Shown: piece by piece, positions 1-8,391 of the stretch
Layout of the letters: each line of letters opens with the position of its first letter
How positions within the stretch are numbered: the first letter of the stretch is position 1
Made by a program: the position numbers and the translations under genes
NCBI GenBank assembly: GCA_036881885.1
Contig: JBAJNL010000004.1
Coordinates: 1 to 45,978 of the forward strand
Source: JBAJNL01 sp036881885
GTDB lineage: Bacteria > Pseudomonadota > Alphaproteobacteria > Holosporales > Hepatobacteraceae
Direction of reading: 5' to 3'
DNA: 45,978 nt
Notes under the pieces: generated by a model
The model's input: only the letters and a program-made list of their open reading frames with translations
The model's database searches: none
What the model was told of the DNA's origin: nothing

Positions 1-78
1 ACAGCACCATCCAAAGACAAACGTCTTTTTTCTTAAAACGCATCACAAACAAACCTTTTTAACGAACCAACAAACTTT

Positions 79-717
79 TTAGGGCGACGGCTTTGCCAAC
101 ACATCCAGCACAGATTGCGTCACCTGATCTGGTGTTTGCGTGGCATCAATTGTGTACACAACACCACTGCTTTGCATGCAAGACAGCAAAATATCGTTGC
201 GCTCTTTTTGAAGACGCAAGCGCTTGCGCACCACATCATCTTTGTCGTCGGCACGCACACCCATGGTGTCTTTGCCACAAAAATCACATGTTTTTTTATC
301 AATGTCTTTGGCACCATAGGTTGCACCACACGAAAGACAGGTTACACGACCTGCAAGACGCCTGACCGCCTCCTCTTCTGGCAAATCAAGATAAAAGAAG
401 GCATCCATTTTTTTATTGACTTTTTTCAACGCTTCTTCAAACAACAAATACTGTGTTTTGGTGCGCGGAAAGCCTTCAAGCACAAAGCCATCCATCGCTA
501 AAATGTGTTTAAGACAAATGTCCACCACAAGCTTTTCATCGGGAAAATCACCCGCATCTAAGATGGGTTTTAAAAGCTTGCCAAGGGGCGTTTGCTCTTT
601 CACCTCAAGACGCAACAGGTCACCCGCCCCCAAAAAAGGTACTTTTAAAGAGCTGCTTAAAAGACGCGCTTGCGTCCCTTTTCCCGATCCTGGAAGCCCA
701 AGTAAAACAATACGCAC
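79..717 (-). CDS. adk: Adenylate kinase
   Basis: Interconverts ATP + AMP and 2 ADP in the cytosol. The protein has 212 residues, normal for the long bacterial form. The P-loop GLPGSGKGT is at residues 7-15 and the AMP-site FPRT at 83-86. The LID domain has four cysteines (127, 130, 144, 147) spaced as in zinc-binding adenylate kinases, and an RADD motif follows. The start is GTG, two bases after the secY stop, with a purine-rich ribosome site inside the secY end. This is the last gene of the ribosomal cluster inside the window; rpsM-rpsK-rpoA usually follow and would lie beyond base 1. Confidence 0.96.
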   Translation of the reverse strand: MRIVLLGLPGSGKGTQARLLSSSLKVPFLGAGDLLRLEVKEQTPLGKLLKPILDAGDFPDEKLVVDICLKHILAMDGFVLEGFPRTKTQYLLFEEALKKVNKKMDAFFYLDLPEEEAVRRLAGRVTCLSCGATYGAKDIDKKTCDFCGKDTMGVRADDKDDVVRKRLRLQKERNDILLSCMQSSGVVYTIDATQTPDQVTQSVLDVLAKPSP

Positions 718-719
718 AG

Positions 720-2054
720 CTATCCTCTTCTGGCGTAACGGTTTTTAAGCAAGCCTTCGTATTGATAGGAAATCAAATGTGTCTGCACTTGCGACACGGT
801 ATCCATTGTCACACTTACCAAAATCAGCAAACTTGTACCGCTAAAGAAAAACGGAATGTGAATTTGCGACATCAAAAGCTCGGGCAACAAGCACACAAAG
901 GCCAAATAAGCCGCCCCTAAAACCGTTAAACGTGTCAGCAAATAATCAAAAAAGGCCACCGTTGGCGCACCAGGCTTATACCCTGGCACAAACCCATGGC
1001 TTTTTCTAAGGTTTTCAGCCGTCTCTTCGGGATTAAACACAATCGCCGTGTAAAAGAAAGCAAAAAAGATAATCAGTGCCGACGACAGCAGCATATAAAG
1101 CGGCCGGCCGTGATCAAAATAACTTAAGAACATGCCCAGCTTCGATGACGCACCAAGAGACGAAAAGCTGCTTAACGCGCGTGGCATCATTAAAACCGAG
1201 GCGGCAAAAATAGCCGGCAACACGCCCGAGCTGTTCAGCTTAATGGGCAAGTAACTGGCTTGCTCTTGCGTCATCGCGCGCCCCATTTGCCGCTTGGGAT
1301 AGTGAATAGTCACTTTGCGAAAAGCACGCTCCATAAAGACGATAAACGCAATCACCGCCACCAAAACGGCCATCACACCCACCATAATGCCAACGTGCAG
1401 AGCACCTGTTCTGCCCAGCTCAAGCATGCGCAGCGCCGATTGCGGCAGGTTTGCCACGATGCCCGCATAGATAATCATGGACGTGCCGTTGCCAATACCG
1501 CGTGCTGTAATTTGCTCACCCAGCCACACCAAAAAGAGAGTCGCCCCCACAAGCGTAATCACCGTGGCCACGCGAAAAAAGAAGCCCGGCTCTAACACAA
1601 GCGAGCCGCTTGCGCTGCTTAGATGCTCAAGCCCCACGGCAATCGCATACGATTCAACCGAGGCGAGAATCACTGTTAGATAACGGGTGTATTGGTTCAG
1701 CTTTTTGCGACCCGAGTCGCCCTCTTTGCGCAACGCTTCAAACTGCGGAATAATGGCCGTTAACAACTGCACGATAATGCTGGCCGTGATGTAAGGCACG
1801 ATGCTCAGCGTCATAATGGTTGCACGCCCAAGCGCACCACCCGAAAACATATCAAGCATGCCCAGAAAGCCGCCCGAGTTTTGACGCACAATTTCCATCA
1901 TTACTTGCGGATTGACCCCAGCAAGCGGAATATATGTGCCCAGGCGATAAACAATCAAAACACCCAAGGTAAAAAAGATACGCTTTTTAAGCGCATCGGC
2001 TTTTGAAAAGGCCTCCCATGTAAAGGACGACCGCATTGCCTGCTCGTTTAACAT
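720..2054 (-). CDS. secY: Protein translocase subunit SecY
   Basis: Channel-forming subunit of the SecYEG translocon in the inner membrane. The 444 residues match the usual length (443 in E. coli). About ten hydrophobic helices are visible. The plug-region sequence GMLDMFSGGALGR and the family sequence LPIKLNSSGVLPAIFA are present. The ATG start is 25 bp after the rplO stop. The position between rplO and adk is the standard spc-operon place. Confidence 0.97.
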   Translation of the reverse strand: MLNEQAMRSSFTWEAFSKADALKKRIFFTLGVLIVYRLGTYIPLAGVNPQVMMEIVRQNSGGFLGMLDMFSGGALGRATIMTLSIVPYITASIIVQLLTAIIPQFEALRKEGDSGRKKLNQYTRYLTVILASVESYAIAVGLEHLSSASGSLVLEPGFFFRVATVITLVGATLFLVWLGEQITARGIGNGTSMIIYAGIVANLPQSALRMLELGRTGALHVGIMVGVMAVLVAVIAFIVFMERAFRKVTIHYPKRQMGRAMTQEQASYLPIKLNSSGVLPAIFAASVLMMPRALSSFSSLGASSKLGMFLSYFDHGRPLYMLLSSALIIFFAFFYTAIVFNPEETAENLRKSHGFVPGYKPGAPTVAFFDYLLTRLTVLGAAYLAFVCLLPELLMSQIHIPFFFSGTSLLILVSVTMDTVSQVQTHLISYQYEGLLKNRYARRG

Positions 2055-2079
2055 ACCCTTAAGCTACCCCAGCTGTTTT

Positions 2080-2529
2080 TTAAAGAAATTTGCCTCCTGC
2101 CTCTTCAACCGCTTTGCGCGCTGAAGAAGATGCGCCAGAAAGCGAAAGCGTTAAGGCGCAAGAAAGTTTACCCTTGCCCACAAGACGCACGCCATCCTTA
2201 ACACGCCTGATCACTTTTTTGTCTTTTAAGCTGGCTGCTGTCACTTGCTCGTCAGCTTTCAACACGCCTTTTTCAACAAGATCTGCAAGACGCTCGATAG
2301 AAAGCAATTGATAGGTTTTGCCATTCACAGGCTTAAAACCACGCTTTGGCATGCGCATGTGGATAGGCATTTGACCGCCCTCAAAACCCTTAATCGACAC
2401 ACCCGTGCGCGATTTTTGGCCTTTATGGCCACGCCCACAGGTTTTGCCTTTGGTACAAGCAATGCCGCGCCCAACGCGTTTGCGTGGCTTGCGTGCTTTC
2501 ACATGATCTTTAATGGTATTCAGTTCCAT
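2080..2529 (-). CDS. rplO: 50S ribosomal protein L15
   Basis: Large-subunit protein of 149 residues. The basic glycine-rich N-terminus (KRVGRG, then CGRGHKGQKSRTG) and the KRGFKPVN segment are diagnostic of L15. It starts with ATG only nine bases after the rpsE stop, so rpmD, which normally sits between rpsE and rplO, is absent. secY follows directly. Confidence 0.96.
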   Translation of the reverse strand: MELNTIKDHVKARKPRKRVGRGIACTKGKTCGRGHKGQKSRTGVSIKGFEGGQMPIHMRMPKRGFKPVNGKTYQLLSIERLADLVEKGVLKADEQVTAASLKDKKVIRRVKDGVRLVGKGKLSCALTLSLSGASSSARKAVEEAGGKFL

Positions 2530-2538
2530 GAGCGAATC

Positions 2539-3150
2539 TTAACCCTTTTCAACTTGCTTGTCTTGTGCTGCAGATTTGGCTGGCTTTTTGGCATCAGCGG
2601 CTTTTTGCTCACCCTCAGCAACGGCATTAGCTTTCGAGAAAACCTCGGTGATGCGTTTCCCCCGACGCTGGGCCACCAAACGAGGCGGCACAATGGCACG
2701 CAAGGCCTTAAAGGTTGCATGCACCAAGTTGTGAGGGTTTGAGCTTTTAAGGGATTTGCTCACCACATCCAAAACACCAAAGGCTTCGAAAACAGCGCGC
2801 ATAGCACCACCGGCAATCACACCGGTACCAGCCGGCGCCGAGCGAAGCTGAACCAACGTTGCGCCCGAGGCAAGCTTGATATCATGATGCAGTGTACGCC
2901 CTTGCTTTAAGGGCACCCTGACCATTTGCTTTGTCGCTTGATCGGTTGCTTTTCGAATGGCTTTCGAGACCTCTTTCGCCTTGCCCGTACCATAACCGGC
3001 CGAGCCCGAGCGATCACCCACCACAGCCAACGCAGAGAAAGAGAAGTTCTTACCACCCTTCACCACCTTGGTAACGCGCCTTACACTGATCAGCTCTTGA
3101 AACAGAGCTTCTTTTTCATCGCGCTTCTGATTTGACGTCTCTCTTGCCAT
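2539..3150 (-). CDS. rpsE: 30S ribosomal protein S5, with tail
   Basis: Small-subunit protein at the decoding and mRNA-entry region. The S5 core is clear: GGKNFSFSALAVVGD loop, GYGTGKAKEV and APAGTGVIAGG. At 203 residues it is about 35 longer than E. coli S5. The extra part is a C-terminal tail from about residue 174, rich in Ala, Lys, Glu and Gln. It lies between rplR and rplO. The tail is probably disordered, which is inferred from composition. Confidence 0.95.
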   Translation of the reverse strand: MARETSNQKRDEKEALFQELISVRRVTKVVKGGKNFSFSALAVVGDRSGSAGYGTGKAKEVSKAIRKATDQATKQMVRVPLKQGRTLHHDIKLASGATLVQLRSAPAGTGVIAGGAMRAVFEAFGVLDVVSKSLKSSNPHNLVHATFKALRAIVPPRLVAQRRGKRITEVFSKANAVAEGEQKAADAKKPAKSAAQDKQVEKG

Positions 3151-3159
3151 ACAATCCTC

Positions 3160-3513
3160 TTAAAATGACAGCCCGCTTGAACGCGCGCCCTCTGCAAATT
3201 TTGCCACACGTCCGTGATACAAGTAACCACCACGGTCGAAAACGACTTTTTCAATCTTCTTTTTCTTTGCACGCTCGGCCACCATTTTGCCCACAGCTTC
3301 GGCCATATCAGCCCCTTTTAGCTTTTGAGAGCGCATCTCTTTATCAAGAGACGATGCCGCTGCAAGCGTTTGATTGGTTGCATCATCGATAACTTGTGCA
3401 TACATGTGCCTGCCCGAGCGAAAAACCGAAAGGCGCGGACGATCTGTGTTGCGCTTTTTAAGATGAAAGCGCGCACGTGCCTTGCGTTTTTCAAAACCTT
3501 GAAGATATGCCAT
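3160..3513 (-). CDS. rplR: 50S ribosomal protein L18
   Basis: Binds 5S rRNA in the central protuberance. It has 117 residues with the family sequences RPRLSVFRSGRHMYAQVIDD and, at the C-terminus, FDRGGYLYHGRVAKFAEGAR. The ATG start abuts the rplF stop with no gap, which suggests translational coupling. Confidence 0.96.
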   Translation of the reverse strand: MAYLQGFEKRKARARFHLKKRNTDRPRLSVFRSGRHMYAQVIDDATNQTLAAASSLDKEMRSQKLKGADMAEAVGKMVAERAKKKKIEKVVFDRGGYLYHGRVAKFAEGARSSGLSF

Positions 3514-4047
3514 TTACTTCTTCTTACCTTCTTTTCTCAAAACAAATTGACCCAAGCGATGCACACCTTTGCCTTTATAAGGCTCGGGCTTACGAAACGC
3601 CTGCAACTCGGCCACAACTTGACCCACCTTTTGACGGGATGCACCTAAAACCGAAAACTCGGTGGCGCTTTTTGTTTTCACATCAACGCCCTCGGGCAAG
3701 TCGAACAAAACATCATGACTAAAGCCCAGTTGCAACTTCAGCGTGCGCCCTTGCAAAGCGGCCCTGTAACCCACACCAATCATTTTGATGTCTGTTTTAA
3801 AGCCCTTTGACACACCCTCGACGGCGTTTTGCGCCAAGCTGCGCACCATGCCCCAAAGAATGGCTGCTCTTTTTGTATCAGCCTTGGGACGAAAGGTCAG
3901 CGTTTTGTCTGCCACATCGCACAAAACTTCTGCTGGCACTTGAACGCTTTGAGTTCCCATACTGCCTTTGAACGAGAGAAGATCTTCCTCTTGCGTTAAA
4001 GTCACACCTTCGGGCAAAACGATAGGCTTTTTACCAACCCGCGACAT
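3514..4047 (-). CDS. rplF: 50S ribosomal protein L6
   Basis: Large-subunit protein near the sarcin-ricin loop. It has 177 residues, starts MSRVGKKPI and ends with the conserved PEPYKGKGV segment followed by a Lys-rich end. The IGVGYRA sequence in the middle is typical of the second L6 repeat. It lies between rpsH and rplR. Confidence 0.96.
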   Translation of the reverse strand: MSRVGKKPIVLPEGVTLTQEEDLLSFKGSMGTQSVQVPAEVLCDVADKTLTFRPKADTKRAAILWGMVRSLAQNAVEGVSKGFKTDIKMIGVGYRAALQGRTLKLQLGFSHDVLFDLPEGVDVKTKSATEFSVLGASRQKVGQVVAELQAFRKPEPYKGKGVHRLGQFVLRKEGKKK

Positions 4048-4068
4048 AATGCTCTATCCTTTTCTCGC

Positions 4069-4464
4069 TTAATAAACCCGACACACAACTTCGCCACCAA
4101 CGCCCTGGCTAAAGGCTTCGCTGTCTGACAAAACACCCTTTGATGTTGTCAAAACCGAAATGCCCAATCCGCCATTCACGCGCGGCATATCACGCAGCGA
4201 TGTATAGGCACGGCGACCCAACTTTGACACGCGTTCAATCACATCAAACGCCGGCCGGCCATTGTGATACCGCAACTGAATCTGCAACACATCAACGCCT
4301 TTGCGCACATTATGCTGATCATACCCGGTGATATAACCTTCACGCACCAGAACATCCAAAAGATGCCTTGCCATGCGCGATGCTGGTGCTGCGCACTCTT
4401 TTTTGCCTGCACGCGCCGCATTGCGAATGCGTGTTAAAAGATCAGCTATCGGATCGTTTATCAT
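4069..4464 (-). CDS. rpsH: 30S ribosomal protein S8
   Basis: Small-subunit assembly protein that binds helix 21 of 16S rRNA. In E. coli it also represses its own operon. It has 131 residues, starting DPIADLLTRIRNA and ending with GLGISVLTTSKGVLSD and GGEVVCRVY. It lies between rpsN and rplF. No S8 operator was looked for by folding. Confidence 0.96.
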   Translation of the reverse strand: MINDPIADLLTRIRNAARAGKKECAAPASRMARHLLDVLVREGYITGYDQHNVRKGVDVLQIQLRYHNGRPAFDVIERVSKLGRRAYTSLRDMPRVNGGLGISVLTTSKGVLSDSEAFSQGVGGEVVCRVY

Positions 4465-4473
4465 GTATCTTCC

Positions 4474-4779
4474 TTACCAACTTGCCTTAATCACACCAGG
4501 CAGCTCACCAAAAAGCGCAAGCTCTCTAATCGCAATACGCGACAAACCATACTCACGATGCACACCGCGGGGGCGCCCCGTTAAAAAGCACCTGCGACGA
4601 TAACGCACTTTTGCACCATTGCGGGGCATTTGTGCCAGCTTCAATGTTGCTTTAAACCGCTCCTCCAAAGAAGCCGTCTTAAGGCAGGCTTCTTTTTTCA
4701 AACGCTGCCTACGACTTGCGCTTTTAGAGATCAGACGCAAGCGATTTTTGTTTTTTTCAATGGCGCTCTTTTTTGCCAC
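4474..4779 (-). CDS. rpsN: 30S ribosomal protein S14 (zinc-free)
   Basis: Small-subunit head protein of 101 residues, the long form. The C-terminal half reads RRRCFLTGRPRGVHREYGLS. It lacks the paired CxxC motifs of the zinc-binding short form. The start is GTG just behind the rplE stop, with a GGGAG purine run upstream inside rplE. Confidence 0.95.
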   Translation of the reverse strand: MAKKSAIEKNKNRLRLISKSASRRQRLKKEACLKTASLEERFKATLKLAQMPRNGAKVRYRRRCFLTGRPRGVHREYGLSRIAIRELALFGELPGVIKASW

Positions 4780-4781
4780 GA

Positions 4782-5330
4782 CTATACTTCTCCCTTTAGC
4801 GGAATACCTAAACCTTTAAGTAACAAAAAGCTGCCCTTTTTGTCTTGGGCCGTTGTTACAAAAACCACATCAAGCCCCATTGTATAAGAAACTTTGTTGT
4901 AATCAACCTCGTAAAACACCGTATGCTCGGGAATGCCCAGCGCATAGTTGCCTTTTGAGTCAAAACTTTTAGGCGACGCACCCTGATAGTTGCGCACACG
5001 GGGCAAAGCCATCGTGGTTAAGCGCTCTAAAAAGTCGTACATACGCTTTTTGCGCAGCGTGACCTTGGCACCAATGGGCATACCTTCACGCAGCTTAAAG
5101 CCGGCAATAGATCGCTTGGCTTTGGTGATCACGGGCTGCTGACCTGCAATCAAGGCCAAATCTTCTTTAGCGGCCTGAACAGCCTTGCTGTCTTGCACAG
5201 CGCGGCGCCCCACACCCATATTCAAAACGATTTTTTCAAGCTTTGGCACAGCCAACATGTTTTGAATACCAAGTTCTTTTTTGATTTGGTCTCTTAGGGT
5301 GCTTTCGTAATACTCTTTTAAGCGTGACAT
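4782..5330 (-). CDS. rplE: 50S ribosomal protein L5
   Basis: Binds 5S rRNA and contacts the P-site tRNA. It has 182 residues, with NMGVGRRAVQDSK, the QQPVITKAKRSIAGFKLREG segment and NYALGIPEHTVF, all diagnostic. The ATG start is preceded by GGAA. It lies between rplX and rpsN. Confidence 0.96.
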   Translation of the reverse strand: MSRLKEYYESTLRDQIKKELGIQNMLAVPKLEKIVLNMGVGRRAVQDSKAVQAAKEDLALIAGQQPVITKAKRSIAGFKLREGMPIGAKVTLRKKRMYDFLERLTTMALPRVRNYQGASPKSFDSKGNYALGIPEHTVFYEVDYNKVSYTMGLDVVFVTTAQDKKGSFLLLKGLGIPLKGEV

Positions 5331-5348
5331 AAATAATTCCTACAAGCC

Positions 5349-5675
5349 TTAGCGCTTGATCTCCTCACCAGATTTTTTGGCAAACAAAACACGCGTTTTG
5401 TCTTTTAAAAACCGAAAACCGCACCGCGTGGGCTTTTTTGTTTTGGGATCCACATGGGCAACGTTCGAAATGTGAAGCGATGCCTCTTTTTGAATCAAAC
5501 CACCTTGTGGATGCGCTTGCGATGGCTTTTGGTGACGCTTCACCATGTTAGCACCCTTCACCAGCACACGCTCGGCATCACGCTTAACGGCCAACACCTC
5601 GCCCACTGTGCCTTTGCTTTTGCCAGTTGTGACCACAACTTGGTCACCTTTGCGAATTTTCCACTTATAACCCAT
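5349..5675 (-). CDS. rplX: 50S ribosomal protein L24
   Basis: Early assembly protein of the large subunit. It carries a KOW motif near the N-terminus (KIRKGDQVVVTTGKSKGTVG), then NMVKRHQKPSQAHPQGG. I place the start at the ATG at 5675, giving 108 residues. This ATG shares its A with the rplN stop (TGATG). A TTG one codon upstream is in frame but less likely. Confidence 0.95.
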   Translation of the reverse strand: MGYKWKIRKGDQVVVTTGKSKGTVGEVLAVKRDAERVLVKGANMVKRHQKPSQAHPQGGLIQKEASLHISNVAHVDPKTKKPTRCGFRFLKDKTRVLFAKKSGEEIKR

Positions 5676-6043
5676 CAAATGACCCCCGGCGCCAACGATA
5701 AAATTTTGTTATAGCCCGCCTCACGCAATTCACGCGTGACAGGACCAAAAACACGTGTCCCCAAAGGCTCTTTATTGTTCTCAACCAACACAACGGCGTT
5801 GTCATCAAAACGCGTTTGCGTGCCGTCTGCCCTTTTAAGAGGTGACTTTGTGCGCACGATCACCGCGCGCTTCACATCGCCCTGACTGACTTTGCTGCGT
5901 GGCTGTGCCTCTTTAACCGACACCACAATCAAGTCGCCAATGCCTGCAATCCAGCGCTTTGAGCCACCAAGCACCTTGATGCACTGCACTTTACGTGCGC
6001 CTGAGTTGTCGGCCACCGATAAAACTGTTTGCATCTGTATCAT
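5675..6043 (-). CDS. rplN: 50S ribosomal protein L14
   Basis: Large-subunit protein at the intersubunit face. It has 122 residues, with N-terminal MIQMQTVLSVADNSGA, then RSPLKRADGTQTRFDDNAVV-like sequence and GTRVFGPVTRELR. The ATG has an AGGA ribosome site upstream. Its stop overlaps the rplX start by one base. Confidence 0.97.
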   Translation of the reverse strand: MIQMQTVLSVADNSGARKVQCIKVLGGSKRWIAGIGDLIVVSVKEAQPRSKVSQGDVKRAVIVRTKSPLKRADGTQTRFDDNAVVLVENNKEPLGTRVFGPVTRELREAGYNKILSLAPGVI

Positions 6044-6093
6044 TTAAACATCCTTTAAAAGCGTATGAGGTTTCACAAAAGCACACACGGCCA

Positions 6094-6369
6094 TCACTGC
6101 GCAGCCCCTTCTTTTAAGTCTTTTGAGGGCGCTGCCGCCTCGGCACCCAAAACAGCCCACGTTTTTGTTTTTGAGTAAGGACGCGTTTCGATAATAGAAA
6201 CCGCATCACCCACACGATAGGTGTTTTCAGGATCATGGGCCGCAAACTTTGTTTTGCGACGCACTGTTTTGCGATACAAAGGGTGCATAAAACGCCGTTC
6301 GACCTCGACATGCACTGTTTTGTCTGAACGGTCGCTAACCACAACCCCTTTTAACACGCGACGTGCCAT
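6094..6369 (-). CDS. rpsQ: 30S ribosomal protein S17
   Basis: Primary 16S rRNA-binding protein with an OB fold. It has 91 residues. The core is typical: LKGVVVSDRSDKTVHVEVER, then HPLYRKTVRRKTKFAAHDPE and IIETRPYSKTKTW. A short Ala/Lys tail of about 15 residues follows. The ATG overlaps the rpmC stop by one base (TAATG). Confidence 0.96.
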   Translation of the reverse strand: MARRVLKGVVVSDRSDKTVHVEVERRFMHPLYRKTVRRKTKFAAHDPENTYRVGDAVSIIETRPYSKTKTWAVLGAEAAAPSKDLKEGAAQ

Positions 6370-6575
6370 TATTCTTGACCTTTCTTTTGCAACATTGAAA
6401 GCGCCGTTTTAACACGCGCCTTTTCACGACGCACTTTTGACAGTGACTGCGTGTTTTTTAATTGTTTTGCCTGATGCTGAAAACGCAACCCCATAAGCTC
6501 GTGCGCTAAATCTTGATACTGCTTGCGCAAGCTTGCCTGATCTTTTGACAGAAGTTCTTTTAAAATGGCCGCCAT
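6369..6575 (-). CDS. rpmC: 50S ribosomal protein L29
   Basis: Small helical protein near the exit tunnel of the large subunit. I use the ATG at 6575, giving 68 residues, because GGAG lies six bases upstream of it. A GTG four codons further up is in frame but inside the rplP end. The pattern LRFQHQAKQL...LSKVRREKARVKT is typical of L29. Confidence 0.94.
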   Translation of the reverse strand: MAAILKELLSKDQASLRKQYQDLAHELMGLRFQHQAKQLKNTQSLSKVRREKARVKTALSMLQKKGQE

Positions 6576-6577
6576 GT

Positions 6578-6991
6578 TTAACTCCACTGCCTTGTTACAA
6601 ATTTGGTGGGAATAGGCAACTTGGCTGCACCCAAAGTAAAGGCACGACGGGCCAGCTCTTCTGACACACCCTCGATCTCAAACAACACGCGGCCCGGCTT
6701 CACACGGCAAGCCCAAAACTCGGGCGACCCTTTACCGCTGCCCATGCGCACTTCAGCCGGCTTTTGGCTGACAGGCACATCGGGAAAAACGCGAATCCAC
6801 ACCTTGCCAAGACGCTTGATGTAACGGGTGATCGCACGGCGCGCAGCCTCGATTTGGCGTGCCGTAATACGCTCGGGCGCCATGGCTTTCATGCCGTACG
6901 AGCCAAACGCCACCGTGTTGCCACGCTGCGCCACACCGTGAATGCGCCCCTTAAAGGCCTTGCGATGTTTTGTTTTCTTAGGACTCAACAT
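6578..6991 (-). CDS. rplP: 50S ribosomal protein L16
   Basis: Large-subunit protein near the A site and the 5S rRNA. It has 137 residues, starting MLSPKKTKHRKAFKGRI, with GSYGMKAMAPERITARQIEAARRAI-type sequence and MGSGKGSPEFW. The usual length is 136-138. It lies between rpsC and rpmC. Confidence 0.97.
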   Translation of the reverse strand: MLSPKKTKHRKAFKGRIHGVAQRGNTVAFGSYGMKAMAPERITARQIEAARRAITRYIKRLGKVWIRVFPDVPVSQKPAEVRMGSGKGSPEFWACRVKPGRVLFEIEGVSEELARRAFTLGAAKLPIPTKFVTRQWS

Positions 6992-6997
6992 AACCCC

Positions 6998-7672
6998 TTA
7001 ACCCCCTTGCGCTTCTTTGGGTTGCTGCATGGCACGCGACATTTGCTTCCCTTTAAGATCGCCAAGATAAATCCACACTTTGACGCCGCAGGTGCCATAA
7101 GTTGTTTTGGCTGTTGCAACACCATAATCAATATCGGCACGCAGTTTGTGCAAAGGCACACGGCCCTCGCGCGACCATTCCATGCGCGCAATTTCAGCGC
7201 CACCCAAGCGCCCCGAACAGTTGACACGAATGCCTTCAGCGCCCATTTTAAGCGCAAACTGAATCGCCTTGCGCATGGCACGCCTAAATGAGACACGCTT
7301 TTCAAGCTGCTGCGCGATGTTTTGCGCCACCAGCATAGCGTTTACCTCGGGCTTGCGCACCTCGACCACGTTAAAGCTTACGTCACTTGCAAGACGCTTA
7401 CAAAGCTCAAGCCGCAGCTTTTCAATATCACCGCCGCGCTTACCAATCACCACACCAGGACGCGCGGACGAAACCGTGATACGCGGACGCTTTGACAGTC
7501 TTTCGATCTTCACATTGGCCACACCGGCGTGCTTCAGCTTATCAGACAAAAGCTTTTTGACAAAAAGATCTTGCTCAAGCAAGGTCGCATAATTCTTTTC
7601 GTCAAACCAAAGCGAATCCCACGTGCGATTCACACCCAAACGAAAACCAACGGGATTTGTTTTTTGACCCAT
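6998..7672 (-). CDS. rpsC: 30S ribosomal protein S3
   Basis: Part of the mRNA entry helicase of the 30S subunit. It has 224 residues, starting MGQKTNPVGFRLGVNR. A KH-type segment PGVVIGKRGGDIEKLR is visible, and the second domain carries GAEGIRVNCSGRLGGAEIAR. The ATG overlaps the rplV stop by one base. Confidence 0.97.
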   Translation of the reverse strand: MGQKTNPVGFRLGVNRTWDSLWFDEKNYATLLEQDLFVKKLLSDKLKHAGVANVKIERLSKRPRITVSSARPGVVIGKRGGDIEKLRLELCKRLASDVSFNVVEVRKPEVNAMLVAQNIAQQLEKRVSFRRAMRKAIQFALKMGAEGIRVNCSGRLGGAEIARMEWSREGRVPLHKLRADIDYGVATAKTTYGTCGVKVWIYLGDLKGKQMSRAMQQPKEAQGG

Positions 7673-8055
7673 TATTCTTTGACCTCAGATACAACAACAC
7701 GCAAATGCGAGTACGGCTTTTCAATCCGCCCCGAGCGCGAACGCCCTTTCACATCAAGCCGTTTTAACGCAAACGCGCGCCCAACCGATGCTTCTGTCAC
7801 CAAAAGCTTATCGGGATCTGCGCCCTTGTTATGCTCGGCATTTGCAATAGCTGATAGTAACACTTTTCTTACTTCACCCGCAATGCGTTTGTGCGAAAAT
7901 TTCAAGACTGCAAGCGCTTTTTCTGCCCCCAGCCCACGAATCATTTTCGCCACAAGATTCAGCTTAAACGCACTTGTGCGCATCGCCTTGCCCACAGCCA
8001 AAGCACTGGCACCAAACGCAAGCTCTGAAGTCTTTTTATTGCTCACCACCGACAT
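7672..8055 (-). CDS. rplV: 50S ribosomal protein L22
   Basis: Lines the exit tunnel and reaches all rRNA domains of the large subunit. It has 127 residues. The segments KLNLVAKMIRGLGAEKAL and LLSAIANAEHN, and the beta-hairpin part ending KGRSRSGRIEKPYSHLRVVV, are characteristic. It starts two bases after the rpsS stop. Confidence 0.96.
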   Translation of the reverse strand: MSVVSNKKTSELAFGASALAVGKAMRTSAFKLNLVAKMIRGLGAEKALAVLKFSHKRIAGEVRKVLLSAIANAEHNKGADPDKLLVTEASVGRAFALKRLDVKGRSRSGRIEKPYSHLRVVVSEVKE

Positions 8056-8057
8056 CC

Positions 8058-8336
8058 TTAACCTTTTTTCGCCTTACGATCACCTGCGTGACCCAAAAAT
8101 GTACGCGTTGGCGCAAACTCACCCAACTTACGACCAATCATATCTTTTGTCACAAAGACAGGTATAAACTTTTTTCCATTATGCACTGCAAACGTCAAGT
8201 CTACAAATTGTGGCAAAATTGTCGATCGGCGCGACCATGTCTTGATGGCATCTTTACGTCCCGACGCCCGTTGTGCGTCTGCTTTTTTTAACAAGTAGCC
8301 ATCAACAAAAGGCCCTTTCCATACAGATCGTGTCAC
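8058..8336 (-). CDS. rpsS: 30S ribosomal protein S19
   Basis: Binds the head of the 30S subunit with S13. I choose the GTG at 8336, giving 92 residues that begin MTRSVWKGPFVDGYLLKKA. This is the family's normal start and length, and GAGGAG lies six bases upstream. An in-frame GTG seven codons further up would place that ribosome site inside the gene. Later motifs are TWSRRSTILPQFV and EFAPTRTFLGHAG. Confidence 0.95.
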   Translation of the reverse strand: MTRSVWKGPFVDGYLLKKADAQRASGRKDAIKTWSRRSTILPQFVDLTFAVHNGKKFIPVFVTKDMIGRKLGEFAPTRTFLGHAGDRKAKKG

Positions 8337-8391
8337 TGTTTGCTCCTCATTTTGCACTGCACGGTTGTGCTTTGTCGTGCTTTATTATTCA

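Noticed and set aside
14..32. Hairpin AAAGAC-AAAC-GTCTTT followed by T as a terminator
   Set aside because: The stem has only six AT-rich pairs, and the T-run points to the plus strand, while the adjacent cluster is on the minus strand.
127..360. Cysteine-rich LID of adenylate kinase as an oddity
   Set aside because: Four-cysteine LID domains are common in bacterial adenylate kinases.
2530..2538. Hidden short rpmD between rpsE and rplO
   Set aside because: Only nine bases separate the two genes, so a gene of about 60 codons cannot fit.
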